This document shows positions 12,372 to 24,674 of a stretch of DNA of 64,000 nucleotides, piece by piece (positions within the stretch are counted from its first letter, which is position 1; each line of letters begins with the position of its first letter). Source of the DNA: Aquisalimonas lutea. GTDB lineage: Bacteria; Pseudomonadota; Gammaproteobacteria; Nitrococcales; Aquisalimonadaceae. The stretch covers positions 740,191 to 804,190 of the forward strand of contig NZ_JAUFPK010000001.1 of the NCBI RefSeq assembly GCF_030409225.1, given 5' to 3'. Under the pieces are notes generated by a model. That model had not been told where the DNA came from. It searched no databases and was given only the letters and a program-made list of their open reading frames with translations. The translations under genes and the position numbers were made by a program.

Positions 12372-14693
12372 TCAGCCGCTCTTCGCCGTGCGCTTCTTCG
12401 CCGGAGCCTTGCGCTTGCCCTTGCGCTCCGGGGCCTTGGCGAGCAGGTCCTGGCACGCCGCCAGATCCAGCGATTCCGGCTCCACGTCCTTGGGGATCTT
12501 GGCGTTCTTCTTGCCGTCGGTGACGTAGGGGCCGTAGCGCCCCCGCAGCACGCGGATGCCGCCGTCGAACTCGTTGATGATGCGGTTGGCGTCCTCGCGC
12601 TTCTTCTCGGCGACCACCTCCTTCGCCCGCTCGGGGGTGATGGTGTACGGGTCGTCCTCCTTGAGCGAGACGAACTTGCTGCCGTATTTCACGTACGGGC
12701 CGAAACGGCCGATGCTCGCCTGCATGGGCTCGCCCTCGTCGGTCTCGCCCAGATCCCGGGGCAGCTGGAACAGGGCCAGGGCCTCGTCCAGGGTGATGGT
12801 GTCCATGCGCTGGCCGGGCCGCAGGCCGGCGAAGCGGGGCTTCTCCGCGTCGTCCTTGGTGCCCAGCTGCACGAACGGCCCGTAGCGGCCCACGCGCACC
12901 TGGACGGGCTTGCCCGATTCCGGATCCGTGCCCAGCTCCCGGGCCTGGACCACTTCCTCGCGGGAGATGTCCTTCTTCTCCTCCACCCGGGCCTTGAAGG
13001 GCTCCCAGAAGTCCCGCAGCAGCGGCACCCAGTCCTTGTGGCCCAGGGAGATCTCGTCCAGGTCATCCTCCAGCCGCGCGGTGAAGTCGTAGTCCACGTA
13101 CTGGGTGAAATGGTCGGTGAGAAACTTGTTGACCACGCGCCCGATGGGCGTCGGCCGGAAGCGCCGGTTCTCCAGCTCCACGTATTCGCGGTTGACCAGC
13201 GTCGAGATGATGCTGGCGTAGGTCGAGGGCCGGCCGATGCCGTATTCCTCCAGGGTGCGCACCAGGCTCGCCTCGCTGTAGCGCGGCGGCGGCTCCGTGA
13301 AATGCTGCTCCGGGCGGATCTGCACCAGCGACACCACGTCGCCCTCTTCCAGCGGCGGCAGGATGCGGTCGTTGCTGTCCGCCTTGGCGTCGTCGACACC
13401 CTCCTGGTAGACCGCCATGAACCCGGGGTCGGCGACCGTGGAGCCCGTGGCGCGGAAGACGTTGCCTTCGCCGCACGCCAGGTCCACGGATACCGTGTTG
13501 ATGGTGGCGTGGATCATCTGGGAAGCCAGCGCCCGCTTCCAGATGAGCTCGTAGAGCCGGTGCTGGTCCTGGGTCAGCTGATGGCGCAGCTCGTCCGGGT
13601 GGCGCCCCGCGGACGTGGGGCGCACCGCCTCGTGCGCCTCCTGGGCGTTCTTGGCCTTGGTGCGGTAGACCTGCGGCGAGCCGGGCAGCTTGTCCTTGCC
13701 GAAGCGCTCCTGGATGACGGCACGCATGTCCTGGACCGCTTCCTGGGCGAGGTTGACGGAGTCCGTGCGCATGTAGGTGATCAGGCCCACCGCGCCGCTG
13801 CCCGTGTCGATGCCCTCGTAGAGCTGCTGCGCCACCCGCATGGTGCGCTGGGCGCCGAAGCCGAGCTTGCGGGAGGCCTCCTGCTGCAGTGTCGAGGTGG
13901 TGAACGGTGCCGCCGGATTGCGCCGGCGCTGCTTGCGCTCCACCTTCCTGACCGGCAGCCCGTCCCGGCCCGCCTGGGTGAGGGCCTGCTCCACCTCGGT
14001 GGCGCGGGTCTCGTTGTCGATGCTGAACTGCTCGAGCTTCTCGCCCTGAAAGTAGGTCAGCTTGGCCTGGAACGGCTGCTCCTCCTTCTTCAGGTCCGAC
14101 TCGATGGTCCAGTATTCCCGGGGCTCGAACGCCTCGATCTCCTCCTCGCGCTCGACGATCATGCGCAGCGCGGGGGACTGCACCCGGCCGGCCGACAGGC
14201 CGCTGTGGATCTTGCGCCACAGCAGGGGCGACAGGTTGAAGCCCACCAGGTAGTCCAGGGCGCGGCGTGCCTGCTGGGCGTTGACCAGGTCCATGGACAG
14301 GTCCCGGGCGTTGTGCAGGGCCTCCTGGATGGCGCGCTCGGTGATCTCGTGGAAGACCACCCGGCGCACCGGCTTGTCGTCCAGCAGGCCCTGCTCGCGC
14401 AGGAGCTCGTAGAGGTGCCAGGAGATGGCCTCGCCCTCGCGGTCCGGGTCCGTGGCCAGGTACAGGGCGTCGGCCTTCTTCAGGGCCTTGGCAATGGCGT
14501 CGACGTGCTTCTTGTTCTTGTCGATGACCGAGTACTGCATGGCGAAGTCCCGGGAGGGATCCACCGCCCCCTCCTTCGGCACCAGGTCGCGCACATGCCC
14601 GTACGAGGCCATCACCTGGTACTCGGGGCCCAGGTACTTGTTGATCGTCTTCGCTTTCGCCGGTGATTCGACGATGACCAGATACTTGCTCAT
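12372..14693 (-). CDS. topA: DNA topoisomerase I (type IA)
   Basis: Relaxes negative supercoils through a transient 5'-phosphotyrosine. The 773 residues have the TOPRIM domain at the N-terminus (VESPAKAKT, and DPDREGEAI at about 82-90 for Mg2+) and active-site Tyr307 in GLITYMRTDS. The C-terminal region has several glycine-rich GRYGPYV/GRFGPYV repeats. The Cys4 zinc fingers found at the C-terminus of E. coli TopA are absent; a Lys/Arg-rich tail ends the protein instead. Upstream lies smg, downstream tsaC. Confidence 0.97.
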   Translation of the reverse strand: MSKYLVIVESPAKAKTINKYLGPEYQVMASYGHVRDLVPKEGAVDPSRDFAMQYSVIDKNKKHVDAIAKALKKADALYLATDPDREGEAISWHLYELLREQGLLDDKPVRRVVFHEITERAIQEALHNARDLSMDLVNAQQARRALDYLVGFNLSPLLWRKIHSGLSAGRVQSPALRMIVEREEEIEAFEPREYWTIESDLKKEEQPFQAKLTYFQGEKLEQFSIDNETRATEVEQALTQAGRDGLPVRKVERKQRRRNPAAPFTTSTLQQEASRKLGFGAQRTMRVAQQLYEGIDTGSGAVGLITYMRTDSVNLAQEAVQDMRAVIQERFGKDKLPGSPQVYRTKAKNAQEAHEAVRPTSAGRHPDELRHQLTQDQHRLYELIWKRALASQMIHATINTVSVDLACGEGNVFRATGSTVADPGFMAVYQEGVDDAKADSNDRILPPLEEGDVVSLVQIRPEQHFTEPPPRYSEASLVRTLEEYGIGRPSTYASIISTLVNREYVELENRRFRPTPIGRVVNKFLTDHFTQYVDYDFTARLEDDLDEISLGHKDWVPLLRDFWEPFKARVEEKKDISREEVVQARELGTDPESGKPVQVRVGRYGPFVQLGTKDDAEKPRFAGLRPGQRMDTITLDEALALFQLPRDLGETDEGEPMQASIGRFGPYVKYGSKFVSLKEDDPYTITPERAKEVVAEKKREDANRIINEFDGGIRVLRGRYGPYVTDGKKNAKIPKDVEPESLDLAACQDLLAKAPERKGKRKAPAKKRTAKSG

Positions 14694-14805
14694 GGGAAAA
14701 TAAAACCCCGCGGTGCAGGGTGCTCGATTGCTGGACAGGTTGTCGGCGCCGCGCCCCGGGGCGTGATGCCTGCGCCGGGTGCGGACGGGGCGGCGTGCTC
14801 GCGTT

Positions 14806-15282
14806 CTAGTGGATCAGGTGCACCGGGTTGTCGAACAGATAATTCTCCATCCATGCGAAGGCTTCTTCCTGGCCCGGCTGGTTGAACAGCACCATCAGGG
14901 TGACCCATTTCACCTGGTCCAGGTCGATGTCGTCATCGTCCAGCGCCATGAGCCGGTCGATGACCACCTCACGGCTGACCGGGGTCAGCACGCCGATCTG
15001 TTCGAGAAAGAGGATGAAGCCGCGGCTCTCCAGGTCCAGCTTGGTGGACTCGGACTCGGTGAACAGGCGCACGGAGCGGCTGCCGTTCAGCGCGGCCCCG
15101 CCCGGGAGCTCCCTGGTGTTGGCCAGGTCGTCCAGCCATGCGAAAGCGCGGCGCACTTCGCCGGGATGAAAACCTGCCTCGAAAAGCTCGCCCTCGAGGG
15201 AATCGCGGTCCGGTTGCGGTTCGTCGTCGTAGAGGTAGTTCTCGAACAGATACATCAGGACGTCGAACACGTTTTCCTTCAT
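14806..15282 (-). CDS. smg: Smg (DUF494) family protein
   Basis: A 158-residue acidic protein with the Smg start KENVFDVLMYLFENYLYDD and the family segments LFTESESTKLDLESRGFI and QVKWVTLMVLFNQPGQEEAF. It is nearly always found beside dprA and topA in gammaproteobacteria, as here, but its biochemical role is not established. The ATG at 15282 is preferred; a TTG one codon upstream is also in frame. It begins six bases after the dprA stop. Confidence 0.93.
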   Translation of the reverse strand: MKENVFDVLMYLFENYLYDDEPQPDRDSLEGELFEAGFHPGEVRRAFAWLDDLANTRELPGGAALNGSRSVRLFTESESTKLDLESRGFILFLEQIGVLTPVSREVVIDRLMALDDDDIDLDQVKWVTLMVLFNQPGQEEAFAWMENYLFDNPVHLIH

Positions 15283-15288
15283 CAATCT

Positions 15289-16395
15289 CTATCCCGCCCG
15301 GATATAGCGCCCGCCGGGCATCGCTTCGACTCGGCCAGAGAGTTCCAGTAGCAGGAGAATGGAGGAAACCGTATCGGCCGTCAATCCGGTGCGTTGCAAC
15401 ACGGTCTCCAGGGGGACGGGGTCATGGCCCACCGCCTCCAGGACCCGGCGGTGCTCCGCATCCAGCTCCGCAGCCGGCTCGGCCGGTGCCTCGTCCGCCC
15501 CGGTCCCGCAGTCCTGCGGTCGCAGCAGCGCCGGCAGCTCCTCCAGGATCTCGTCGGCCTGCTCCACCAGCTTGGCCGTGCCGTCGCGGATGAGCCGGTG
15601 GCAGCCGCGGGCCAGCGGATTGTGGATGGACCCCGGGATGGCGAAGACCTCGCGTCCCTGTTCCAGGGCGTAGCGGGCCGTGATCAGCGAGCCGGAGCGG
15701 GGGCTCGCCTCGACCACCAGGGTGCCGGCCGCCAGCCCGCTGATGATGCGGTTGCGCCGGGGGAAGTGGCCGGCGCGGGCGGGCGTGCCGCAGGGGAACT
15801 CGGTGACCACCGCGCCGTCGGCGGCGATGGCGTGGGCAAGCGAGCGATTGCGCCCGGGATAGACACGGTCCGGTCCGGTGGCGGTCACGGCCACGGTGGG
15901 CCCGCCCGCGTCCAGGGCCCCCTGGTGTGCCGCCGCATCCACGCCCAGGGCCAGGCCGCTGGTGATGGTCAGCCCGCGGCCCGCGAGGTGGCGGCCGAAT
16001 TCCCGCGCCGTGCGCCGGCCCCCGGGGGTCGGGTTGCGGCTGCCCACGATGGCCAGCTGGGGCAGCGCGAGGACCTCGGGGTCGCCGTTGACGAACAGGC
16101 ACAGCGGCGGGTTCGGGATCTCCCGCAGCAGGGCCGGATAGCGGGGGTCATCCCGGGTGATGAGGTGGTGGTCGGCGCCGGCCGCGAGCCAGGCCTGGTC
16201 CAGCTGGATGCCTTCCTCGTCCGGGTTGCGCAGCCCGTCGACGGCGGCGGCCGTCGCCCCCGCCCGCCGCCAGGCCTCCGGGCCCGCATCCAGCACGGCC
16301 CGGGGCGAGCCGAATCGTTCCAGCAGGGAGGCGGCCAGTGCCGAGCCCAGGCCCGGTGTCCGTACCAGGGCAAGCCAGGCGTGCTGCTCGCTCAT
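15289..16395 (-). CDS. dprA: DNA-processing protein DprA
   Basis: Binds incoming single-stranded DNA and loads RecA during natural transformation. The 368 residues have a helix-hairpin-helix-like N-terminus, the Rossmann-type core with VGSRNPTPGGRRTAREF, SGLALGVDAAAHQGAL and FPRRNRIISGLA, and a winged-helix-like C-terminal domain after residue about 300. All family hallmarks are intact, so the gene looks functional. It sits between the LysM gene and smg. No other competence gene is in the window. Confidence 0.96.
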   Translation of the reverse strand: MSEQHAWLALVRTPGLGSALAASLLERFGSPRAVLDAGPEAWRRAGATAAAVDGLRNPDEEGIQLDQAWLAAGADHHLITRDDPRYPALLREIPNPPLCLFVNGDPEVLALPQLAIVGSRNPTPGGRRTAREFGRHLAGRGLTITSGLALGVDAAAHQGALDAGGPTVAVTATGPDRVYPGRNRSLAHAIAADGAVVTEFPCGTPARAGHFPRRNRIISGLAAGTLVVEASPRSGSLITARYALEQGREVFAIPGSIHNPLARGCHRLIRDGTAKLVEQADEILEELPALLRPQDCGTGADEAPAEPAAELDAEHRRVLEAVGHDPVPLETVLQRTGLTADTVSSILLLLELSGRVEAMPGGRYIRAG

Positions 16396-16401
16396 GGACC
16401 C

Positions 16402-17433
16402 TCAGGGATTGCGCACCATGTCCATGTTGCTCATGGCCCGGGTGGCGTTCATGACGAGCCCGAAGCTCAGCTTGTCGTAGACGCGGAAGACGATGAGCTC
16501 CCCGGCGCGTTCCTGCGGCAGGGTGACCGTCTCGTCCGCGATGTCGTCATCGACCTCGCGGCCGGCCTTGTAGACGGCGAGCACGTTGCCTTCCTCGAGG
16601 CCGTCGCGGCTGCCGCGGTTGAGCACCACGACATCGAACTGCCCGATCTGGCTGACGCCGTCCATGACGTCGATGATGTAGCCTTCGATATCCTGCTCGG
16701 GCGCCCGCGGCTGGAAGTTCGTGCGGATCGCCCCGGAGGTGGTCTCGAGCAGGCGGTCGCCGGCGCGGATCTCGCGGTTGCTGCGCGTCACCCGGGCGGT
16801 GCCCGGATCGCCCTGGCGCGTGATGCGGGCGTCGCCCAGGTAGCGCGCCTCGAAGCCGAGGACCTCCTCGGTTTCCGGGTCGATGTACGGATCCCCCCGG
16901 CGGACGATGGCGAACGTCTCGCCGCGGTTGTCGCCCTCCGGCAGCCGCCGGACGTAGATATTGTCGCCGCGGCTGGCGAGCACGCGCTCCTCCTCGCCGG
17001 CCACCACGTACGGCGCGTCTTCCAGGGTGCCCTCGTCGACCACCCGGCTGCGATCCAGGAACGGCCGGATGGCCTCCATGGGAATGGTGTTGATCGCCGG
17101 CTCGAGCTCCTCCTCGCGCACCTCGGGGGACAGGCGCACGGTGCGCTGGCCCCGGTCGACGGTCAGCCGCGGCTCGCCGTCGATGTACACGAGACGGATC
17201 TCGTCGCCCGGATAGATCAGGTGCGGGTTGTCGATCTCCGGGTTGACGTGCCAGATCTCCGGCCACAGCCAGGGGCTGTCCAGAAAGCGCTCGGAGATAT
17301 CCCAGAGGGTGTCGCCGCGCTCGACGGTATAGCGCTCCGGGTGGTCGTCGCGGAACGCGTCCTCGTTGGCGAGCGCCAGCGGTGCCGTCAGCGAAAGCCC
17401 GCACAACAGCGCAATAAGCATCCTGATACGCAT
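16402..17433 (-). CDS. Secreted LysM-domain protein
   Basis: A 343-residue protein with an N-terminal signal peptide (MRIRMLIALLCGLSLTAPLA, cleavage likely near ALA-NE at 22-23). One LysM domain (YTVERGDTLWDISERFLDSP to LIYPGDEIRLVY, about 35-83) binds peptidoglycan glycan strands. The remaining 250 residues include a part resembling the flagellar/pilus assembly-type beta domains of LysM proteins seen next to dprA in this lineage. It is divergently transcribed from def and starts the dprA-smg-topA-tsaC-hemF group. Role in the periplasm is probably cell-wall related; the exact function is not known. Confidence 0.92.
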   Translation of the reverse strand: MRIRMLIALLCGLSLTAPLALANEDAFRDDHPERYTVERGDTLWDISERFLDSPWLWPEIWHVNPEIDNPHLIYPGDEIRLVYIDGEPRLTVDRGQRTVRLSPEVREEELEPAINTIPMEAIRPFLDRSRVVDEGTLEDAPYVVAGEEERVLASRGDNIYVRRLPEGDNRGETFAIVRRGDPYIDPETEEVLGFEARYLGDARITRQGDPGTARVTRSNREIRAGDRLLETTSGAIRTNFQPRAPEQDIEGYIIDVMDGVSQIGQFDVVVLNRGSRDGLEEGNVLAVYKAGREVDDDIADETVTLPQERAGELIVFRVYDKLSFGLVMNATRAMSNMDMVRNP

Positions 17434-17563
17434 GGGTAATCCTTGTCCGATGTCGGCGGGTGTTGCAGGCAGGTTGCCGACACTACGTTTCCGAATTGCC
17501 TGCGGGTCACTTATGATTCTAGACTTTACGCTAACCTGAACTGCTCAGCTGCGCAACGGAACC

Positions 17564-18067
17564 ATGCCCAAACTCGAGATTCTGCAGTACCCCGACAGCC
17601 GTCTGCGGACCGTGGCCCGCCCCGTGGACGCGGTGGACGACCGCATCCGGACGCTGGCGGACGACATGCTGGAGACCATGTACGATGCCCCCGGCATCGG
17701 CCTGGCGGCGACCCAGGTGGATGTCCACGAGCGCGTCATCGTCATCGACGTCTCCGACAATCACGACGAGCCCCGCGTGCTGGTCAACCCGGAGATCGTG
17801 GAGGCGACCGGCGCCGAACGCGGCCAGGAGGGCTGCCTGTCCGTGCCCGGCTACCAGGATTACGTGGAACGGGCCGAGCGGGTGCGGGTACGTGCCCTGG
17901 ACCGCAACGGCGATCCGCTGGAGATCGAGGCGGACGGCCTCCTGGCCGTGTGCCTGCAGCATGAGATCGACCATCTCGACGGCAAGCTTTTCCTCGACCA
18001 CCTCTCCGAGCTCAAGCGCAAGCGGGCCCACCGCAAGCTGATCAAGCATACGCGCCTGTCGGCCTGA
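17564..18067 (+). CDS. def: Peptide deformylase
   Basis: Removes the N-formyl group from nascent proteins. The 167 residues contain all three PDF motifs: GIGLAATQ (44-51), EGCLS with metal ligand Cys91, and QHEIDHLDG with ligands His133/His137 and catalytic Glu134. Length matches E. coli Def. It is divergent from the LysM gene, with promoters presumably in 17434-17563. It precedes fmt, separated by the 107-base repeat RptC, so formylation and deformylation genes are paired as usual. Confidence 0.97.
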   Translation: MPKLEILQYPDSRLRTVARPVDAVDDRIRTLADDMLETMYDAPGIGLAATQVDVHERVIVIDVSDNHDEPRVLVNPEIVEATGAERGQEGCLSVPGYQDYVERAERVRVRALDRNGDPLEIEADGLLAVCLQHEIDHLDGKLFLDHLSELKRKRAHRKLIKHTRLSA

Positions 18068-18103
18068 GAGTCCGGCCGGAACCCGTAGCGAGTTCGCTGG
18101 TGT

Positions 18104-18210
18104 GCGGCGTTGCCGGCCCTCGCCGCAGGGGGCGCCGCGCCGTCGGGCCGACGGCCTTGCCCCGGCGGCCCGGAGGTCAGGCAAAATCCAACGAACCCGG
18201 GTTACAGGAC
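18104..18210 (+). repeat. RptC copy 1: 107-base interspersed repeat
   Basis: Aligns without gaps to 35524-35630. Shared landmarks are GCGGCGTTGCCGGCCCTC at the left, the palindrome GCCGTCGGGCCGACGGC (18139-18155), and GGCAAAATCC followed by CGGGTTACAGGAC at the right end. The right end supplies the AGGA sequence in front of fmt. The middle segment differs from copy 2 at paired positions. Confidence 0.85.
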
Positions 18211-18216
18211 ACCAGC

Positions 18217-19158
18217 ATGACGCAACGGTCCCGCATCGCCTTCGCCGGAACGCCGGAGTTCGCCGTCCCGGCGCTGCGCGCGCTGCTGGCCTCGGAGCAC
18301 GATGTCGTCGGTGTCTGGACGCAGCCGGATCGGCCGGCGGGCCGGGGCCGCCGGCCCCGGCCCGCGCCGGTCAAGGCCGTGGCCGGCGAGGCCGGGGTGC
18401 CGGTGCATCAGCCGGATGCCCTGGCCACCCCGGACCAGCGGGCCGCCATGGTCGCGGCGGCGCCGGATCTGCTGGTGGTGGTGGCCTACGGGCTGCTCCT
18501 GCCGGAGGCGGTCCTGTCGCTGCCGGCGCAGGGCTGCGTCAACCTGCACGCCTCGCTGTTGCCCCGCTGGCGTGGCGCTGCGCCCATCCAGCGGGCGCTG
18601 CTGGCCGGGGATGAGGAGACCGGGATGTGCCTGATGCGCATGGAGCCGGGCCTGGATACGGGTCCCGTATACGACTGCCGGCGGACGCTCATCCGGCCGG
18701 AGGACACCGGGGGCACGCTGCACGACCGCCTGGCGGAGCTGGGCGCGGAGCTTCTGCGGGCCGATCTGGATTCCCTCCTGGAGGGCGACCTGGCGCCGCA
18801 ACCGCAGCCGGCGGCGGGGGTGACGTATGCCCGTAAGCTCGACAAGGCGGAAGCACGGATTGACTGGAACGAGGACGCCGTCGGCATCGCGCGCCGGGTC
18901 GCGGCGTTCAACCCGTGGCCCGTGGCCGAGACGGACTGGGACGGGGCCCGGCTGCGCATCTGGCGGGCCCGGCCGCTGGCGACGCCGGCCGGCGAGGCCC
19001 CCGGGGTGGTAACGGCGGCCGGACCCGACGGCATCGACGTGGCCTGCGGCCGCGGCACGCTGCGCCTGCTGGAGCTGCAGGCGCCGGGCGGTCGGCCCCT
19101 GCCCGCGGCCGCCTTTGTCAACGGCCATGCCGTACCGGCCGGGACGCGTTTCCGCTGA
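18217..19158 (+). CDS. fmt: Methionyl-tRNA formyltransferase
   Basis: Formylates initiator Met-tRNA using 10-formyl-THF. The 313 residues have the formyltransferase catalytic trio Asn109, His111 and Asp147 ([15 protein letters not shown] and GLDTGPV) and a C-terminal OB-type tRNA-binding domain after about residue 205. The ATG at 18217 is right after ACAGGACACCAGC, whose AGGA belongs to the right end of RptC; longer in-frame extension would translate the repeat. It overlaps rsmB by one base (TGATG). Confidence 0.97.
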   Translation: MTQRSRIAFAGTPEFAVPALRALLASEHDVVGVWTQPDRPAGRGRRPRPAPVKAVAGEAGVPVHQPDALATPDQRAAMVAAAPDLLVVVAYGLLLPEAVLSLPAQGCVNLHASLLPRWRGAAPIQRALLAGDEETGMCLMRMEPGLDTGPVYDCRRTLIRPEDTGGTLHDRLAELGAELLRADLDSLLEGDLAPQPQPAAGVTYARKLDKAEARIDWNEDAVGIARRVAAFNPWPVAETDWDGARLRIWRARPLATPAGEAPGVVTAAGPDGIDVACGRGTLRLLELQAPGGRPLPAAAFVNGHAVPAGTRFR

Positions 19159-20480
19159 TGGCTCGCACCGGACGCCAGCGCCGCTCCGCCACGGCCCGGC
19201 AGGGCGCTGCACAGGCGGTGGACGGCGTGTGCGGGGGGCGCTCCCTGGCCGATGTGCTGCCGGAGGTGCTGCAGCGGGTCGCCCCGGGCGAGCGGGCCCT
19301 GGCCCAGGAGCTCGCCTACGGCGCATTGCGGTGGTACCCACGCCTGGCGTGGGTGCTCGAGCAGCTCCTGGAGCGGCCCCTGCGCAAGCGGGACCGGGAC
19401 GTCCACGCCCTGCTGGTGGTCGGGGTCTACCAGTGCCTGGCCACCCGCATTCCCGATCACGCGGCCGTGTCGGAAACGGTGGCCGCCGCCCGCGCCCTGG
19501 GCCGGCGCTGGGCCGGCGGGCTGGTCAATGCGGTGCTGCGCCGGTGCCTGGCCGAGCGCGCCGATCTGGAGGCCGCGTGGCAGCGGGTGGAGACCGCGCT
19601 CCACGCGCATCCGCAGTGGCTGGTGGATGCCGCGCGGCGTGCCTGGCCCGGCGACTGGCAGGCCGTGATGGCAGCGAACAACGAGCGCCCGCCCATGACG
19701 CTGCGGGTGAACCGCCGCCAGGGCAGCCGCGAGGCCTACCGGCAGCGCCTGGCCGACGCCGGGCACGCCGCGAGCCCGCACCCGGCGGCTGGCGATGCCC
19801 TGGTACTGGATGAGCCGGTGCCCGTGGAGCGGCTGCCGGCTTTCGATTCCGGCGCCGTATCCGTCCAGGACGCCGCCGGGCAGCAGGCGGCCGCGTTGCT
19901 GGATCCGCAGCCGGGGGACCGCGTTCTCGATCTGTGCGCCGCGCCGGGCGGCAAGACCTGCCATATCCTCGAGTACCAGCCGGAGGTCGCCAGCGTGACG
20001 GCGGTGGACCACGACGAGCGCCGCCTGGGACGGGTGCGCGAGAACCTGGAGCGCCTGGAGCTGGAAGCGCGCCTGGTCGCGGGGGACGGCACCGCGCCGG
20101 AGGCCTGGTGGGACGGCCGGCCCTTCCAGCGCATTCTCCTGGACGCGCCCTGCTCCGCCACCGGGGTGATCCGCCGCCACCCGGACATCAAGCTGCTGCG
20201 CCAGCCGGACGACCTGCTCAGCCTGCCCGGGCTGCAGGCCCGACTGCTGGCCGCGGCCTGGCCCCTGCTGGCGCCGGGGGGTATGCTGGTCTACGCGACC
20301 TGCTCCATGCTGCCGGAGGAAAATGAAGGGGTTGTCGGTGCCTTTGCCGGAGCGCGGAGCGACGTGGCCGTTCACCCGATCGCGGGCGACTGGGGCAGGG
20401 CGCAGGAGTTCGGCCGGCAGATTCTCTGCGGCGACGCCGGAATGGATGGCTTCTACTACGCGTGCCTTGGAAAACAATGA
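19158..20480 (+). CDS. rsmB: 16S rRNA (cytosine-967-C5)-methyltransferase
   Basis: Methylates C967 of 16S rRNA with SAM. The 440 residues have an N-terminal NusB-like domain (about 1-150) and a RsmB/NOP2-type Rossmann domain with LDLCAAPGGKT for SAM. The two conserved cysteines are in DAPCSATG and YATCSMLPEEN. The ATG overlaps the fmt stop, and the stop overlaps the next start (ATGA), so fmt-rsmB-DUF4390-ntrY look translationally coupled. Confidence 0.96.
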   Translation: MARTGRQRRSATARQGAAQAVDGVCGGRSLADVLPEVLQRVAPGERALAQELAYGALRWYPRLAWVLEQLLERPLRKRDRDVHALLVVGVYQCLATRIPDHAAVSETVAAARALGRRWAGGLVNAVLRRCLAERADLEAAWQRVETALHAHPQWLVDAARRAWPGDWQAVMAANNERPPMTLRVNRRQGSREAYRQRLADAGHAASPHPAAGDALVLDEPVPVERLPAFDSGAVSVQDAAGQQAAALLDPQPGDRVLDLCAAPGGKTCHILEYQPEVASVTAVDHDERRLGRVRENLERLELEARLVAGDGTAPEAWWDGRPFQRILLDAPCSATGVIRRHPDIKLLRQPDDLLSLPGLQARLLAAAWPLLAPGGMLVYATCSMLPEENEGVVGAFAGARSDVAVHPIAGDWGRAQEFGRQILCGDAGMDGFYYACLGKQ

Positions 20481-21063
20481 CGACACGGGCGCCCCATTCC
20501 ATCCTCTGTCCGCGACACGCGCTGCTGGTGACGGTCATCGTGCTGATGTCGGTGTCCGCGCCGGCCGTTGCCGCCGGGCCCGGATTCACCCTGGCCGGCG
20601 CCGACGTGCGCAACGACGACAGCGGCGTCTACGTCGATGCGCGCTTCGATGTCCGCCTCAGCCGCGAGGCCGAGGACGCCTTGGAGAGCGGCGTGCCGCT
20701 GGCGCTGCAGATGCAGGTCCGCGTGCTGCGCGTGCGGGACTGGTGGTGGGACTCGGAGCTGGCCGGCTCGGACGTCCGCACCGAGCTCCGGTACCACGCC
20801 CTGTCGAGGCGGTATGTCGTGATGCATCACGACACCGGCGAGCAGCGCACGTTCTTCCGGCGCGACGCCGCCCTGAACGCCTGGGCCAGCATGGTCGGCC
20901 ATCGCGCCATCGACCGGGTGCGCATCCAGGGCAACGGTGACTACGTCCTGCAGGTGCGCGCCCGGCTGGACGTGGATGCCCTGCCGTATCCGCTGCGGAC
21001 CGTCGCCCTGGTCTCCCCCGAGTGGCGTCTTGCGAGCGAGTGGTACTCATGGCCGCTGGATGG

Positions 21064-21067
<4 letters not shown>
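20477..21067 (+). CDS. DUF4390 secreted protein
   Basis: A 196-residue protein with an N-terminal hydrophobic signal (ALLVTVIVLMSVSAPAVAAG, cleavage near AVA-AG at about 33) and a beta-rich periplasmic domain with VYVDARFDVRLS and the Trp-rich VRDWWWDSE. DUF4390 genes typically sit between rsmB and ntrY in this lineage, as here, and may feed periplasmic information to NtrY, though this is untested. The start overlaps the rsmB stop (ATGA at 20477-20480) and its own stop overlaps the ntrY start in the same manner. Confidence 0.88.
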
Positions 21068-23243
<2,176 letters not shown>

Positions 23244-23247
<4 letters not shown>

Positions 23248-24605
23248 GCGCGCCGAACATCCTGGTCGTCGATGACGAGGTGGACATCCGCAGCCTGGTC
23301 CAGGAGATCCTGGAGGACGAGGACTATCAGGTGCGCGCGGCGGCCGATGCCAACGGTGCCCGCCAGGCCCTGCGGGAGCGCCGTCCCGATCTCATCCTCC
23401 TGGACATCTGGATGCCGGATACCGACGGTATCGGGCTGCTCAAGGAGTGGTCCGAGGGCGGCGGGCTGCCCTGCCCGGTGGTCATGATTTCCGGGCACGG
23501 CAACATCGAGTCCGCCGTCGAGGCGACCCGTCTCGGCGCCTATGACTTTCTCGAGAAGCCGTTGTCGCTGGCCAAGCTGCTTCTGGTGGTCGAGCGCGCC
23601 CTGGAGGCGGATCGCCTCGCCCGGGAGAACCGCGGCCTGCGGGCCGAGAGCGACGGCCTCGTCGATCCGGTGGGCCGCAGCGCGGTCATGGCCGAGCTGC
23701 GCTCCCAGGCCCGGCGTATCGCCAGCCACCACACCTGGGTGCTGATCTCCGGCGAGGCGGGCAGCGGCAAGCGCAATTTCGCCCGCTACCTGCACGAGCA
23801 CAGCCCCCGTCGCGAAGGGCCGTTCGTCGAGGTCGCCGCCGGTTCCCTGGCGGGCAGCAGTACCGCGGCCCCGGAGCTGTTCGGCAGCGAGCGCGACGGG
23901 CGCGTGAGCTACGGACGGCTGGAACAGGCCAATCTCGGGACGCTGTTCATCGACGAGGTCGCGGACCTGGACATGGGCGCCCAGGTGCGCCTGCTCAGCG
24001 CGCTGACCGGGCAGAAGTTCCACCGGCTGGGTGGCGAGGAGCCGGTGGCGGTGGACGTGCGCGTCCTGGCCGCCACCCGCACGGATCTGGAAGCCGAGGT
24101 CCGCGAGGGCCGTTTCCGCGAGGACCTCTACTACCACCTCAATGTCGTGCCGCTGCGCATCCCGCCCCTGCGCGAGCACCCGGAGGACATCCCGGAGCTG
24201 CTGGATTTCTACCTGGAGCGGTTCATCGCCCGGGAGAAGCTGCCCCGGCGGCGCTTCTCCGAGGCGGCGGTGGCGCGCTTGCGTGGCTATCCCTGGCCCG
24301 GTAACGTGCGCGAGCTCAAGAACCTCGTGCAGCGCCTGCTGATCCTCGGCGAGGGCGAGGAGATCAGCGCCGGCGAGGTGGATGCGGCGCTGGGTGCCGG
24401 CACGGGCACGGCACCGGATGCCCGGGCCATGCCGTTCGATCAGCCGCTGCGCGAGGCGCGCGAGGATTTCGAGCGCATGTACCTCCAGCACCAGTTGCGC
24501 GAGGCCGGGGGGAGTGTCGGCGAGCTGGCCAAGCTTGCCGGCATGGAACGCACGCACCTTTACCGCAAGCTGAAGGCCCTGGGGATTGATCCGCACGACT
24601 TCTAG
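23244..24605 (+). CDS. ntrX: NtrX-type response regulator, AAA+ domain without GAFTGA
   Basis: Receives phosphate from NtrY on Asp54 (ILLDIWMP). The 453 residues comprise a receiver (1-120), an AAA+ domain with Walker A GEAGSGKR (170-177) and Walker B LFIDEVADLD (234-243), and a Fis-type helix-turn-helix at the end. The sigma-54-contacting GAFTGA loop, expected soon after ELFG (211-214), is missing: the text reads ELFGSERDGRVSYGRLEQA. It may therefore not act as a sigma-54 activator and could regulate sigma-70 promoters instead. Downstream lie trkA and trkH. Confidence 0.95.
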
Positions 24606-24674
24606 TGTCCCGCTTAGCAAGCACGCGGGAATGATTCAGCGTTTCCCTATGGCCCCCAGCGTGGATTGCCGCCA

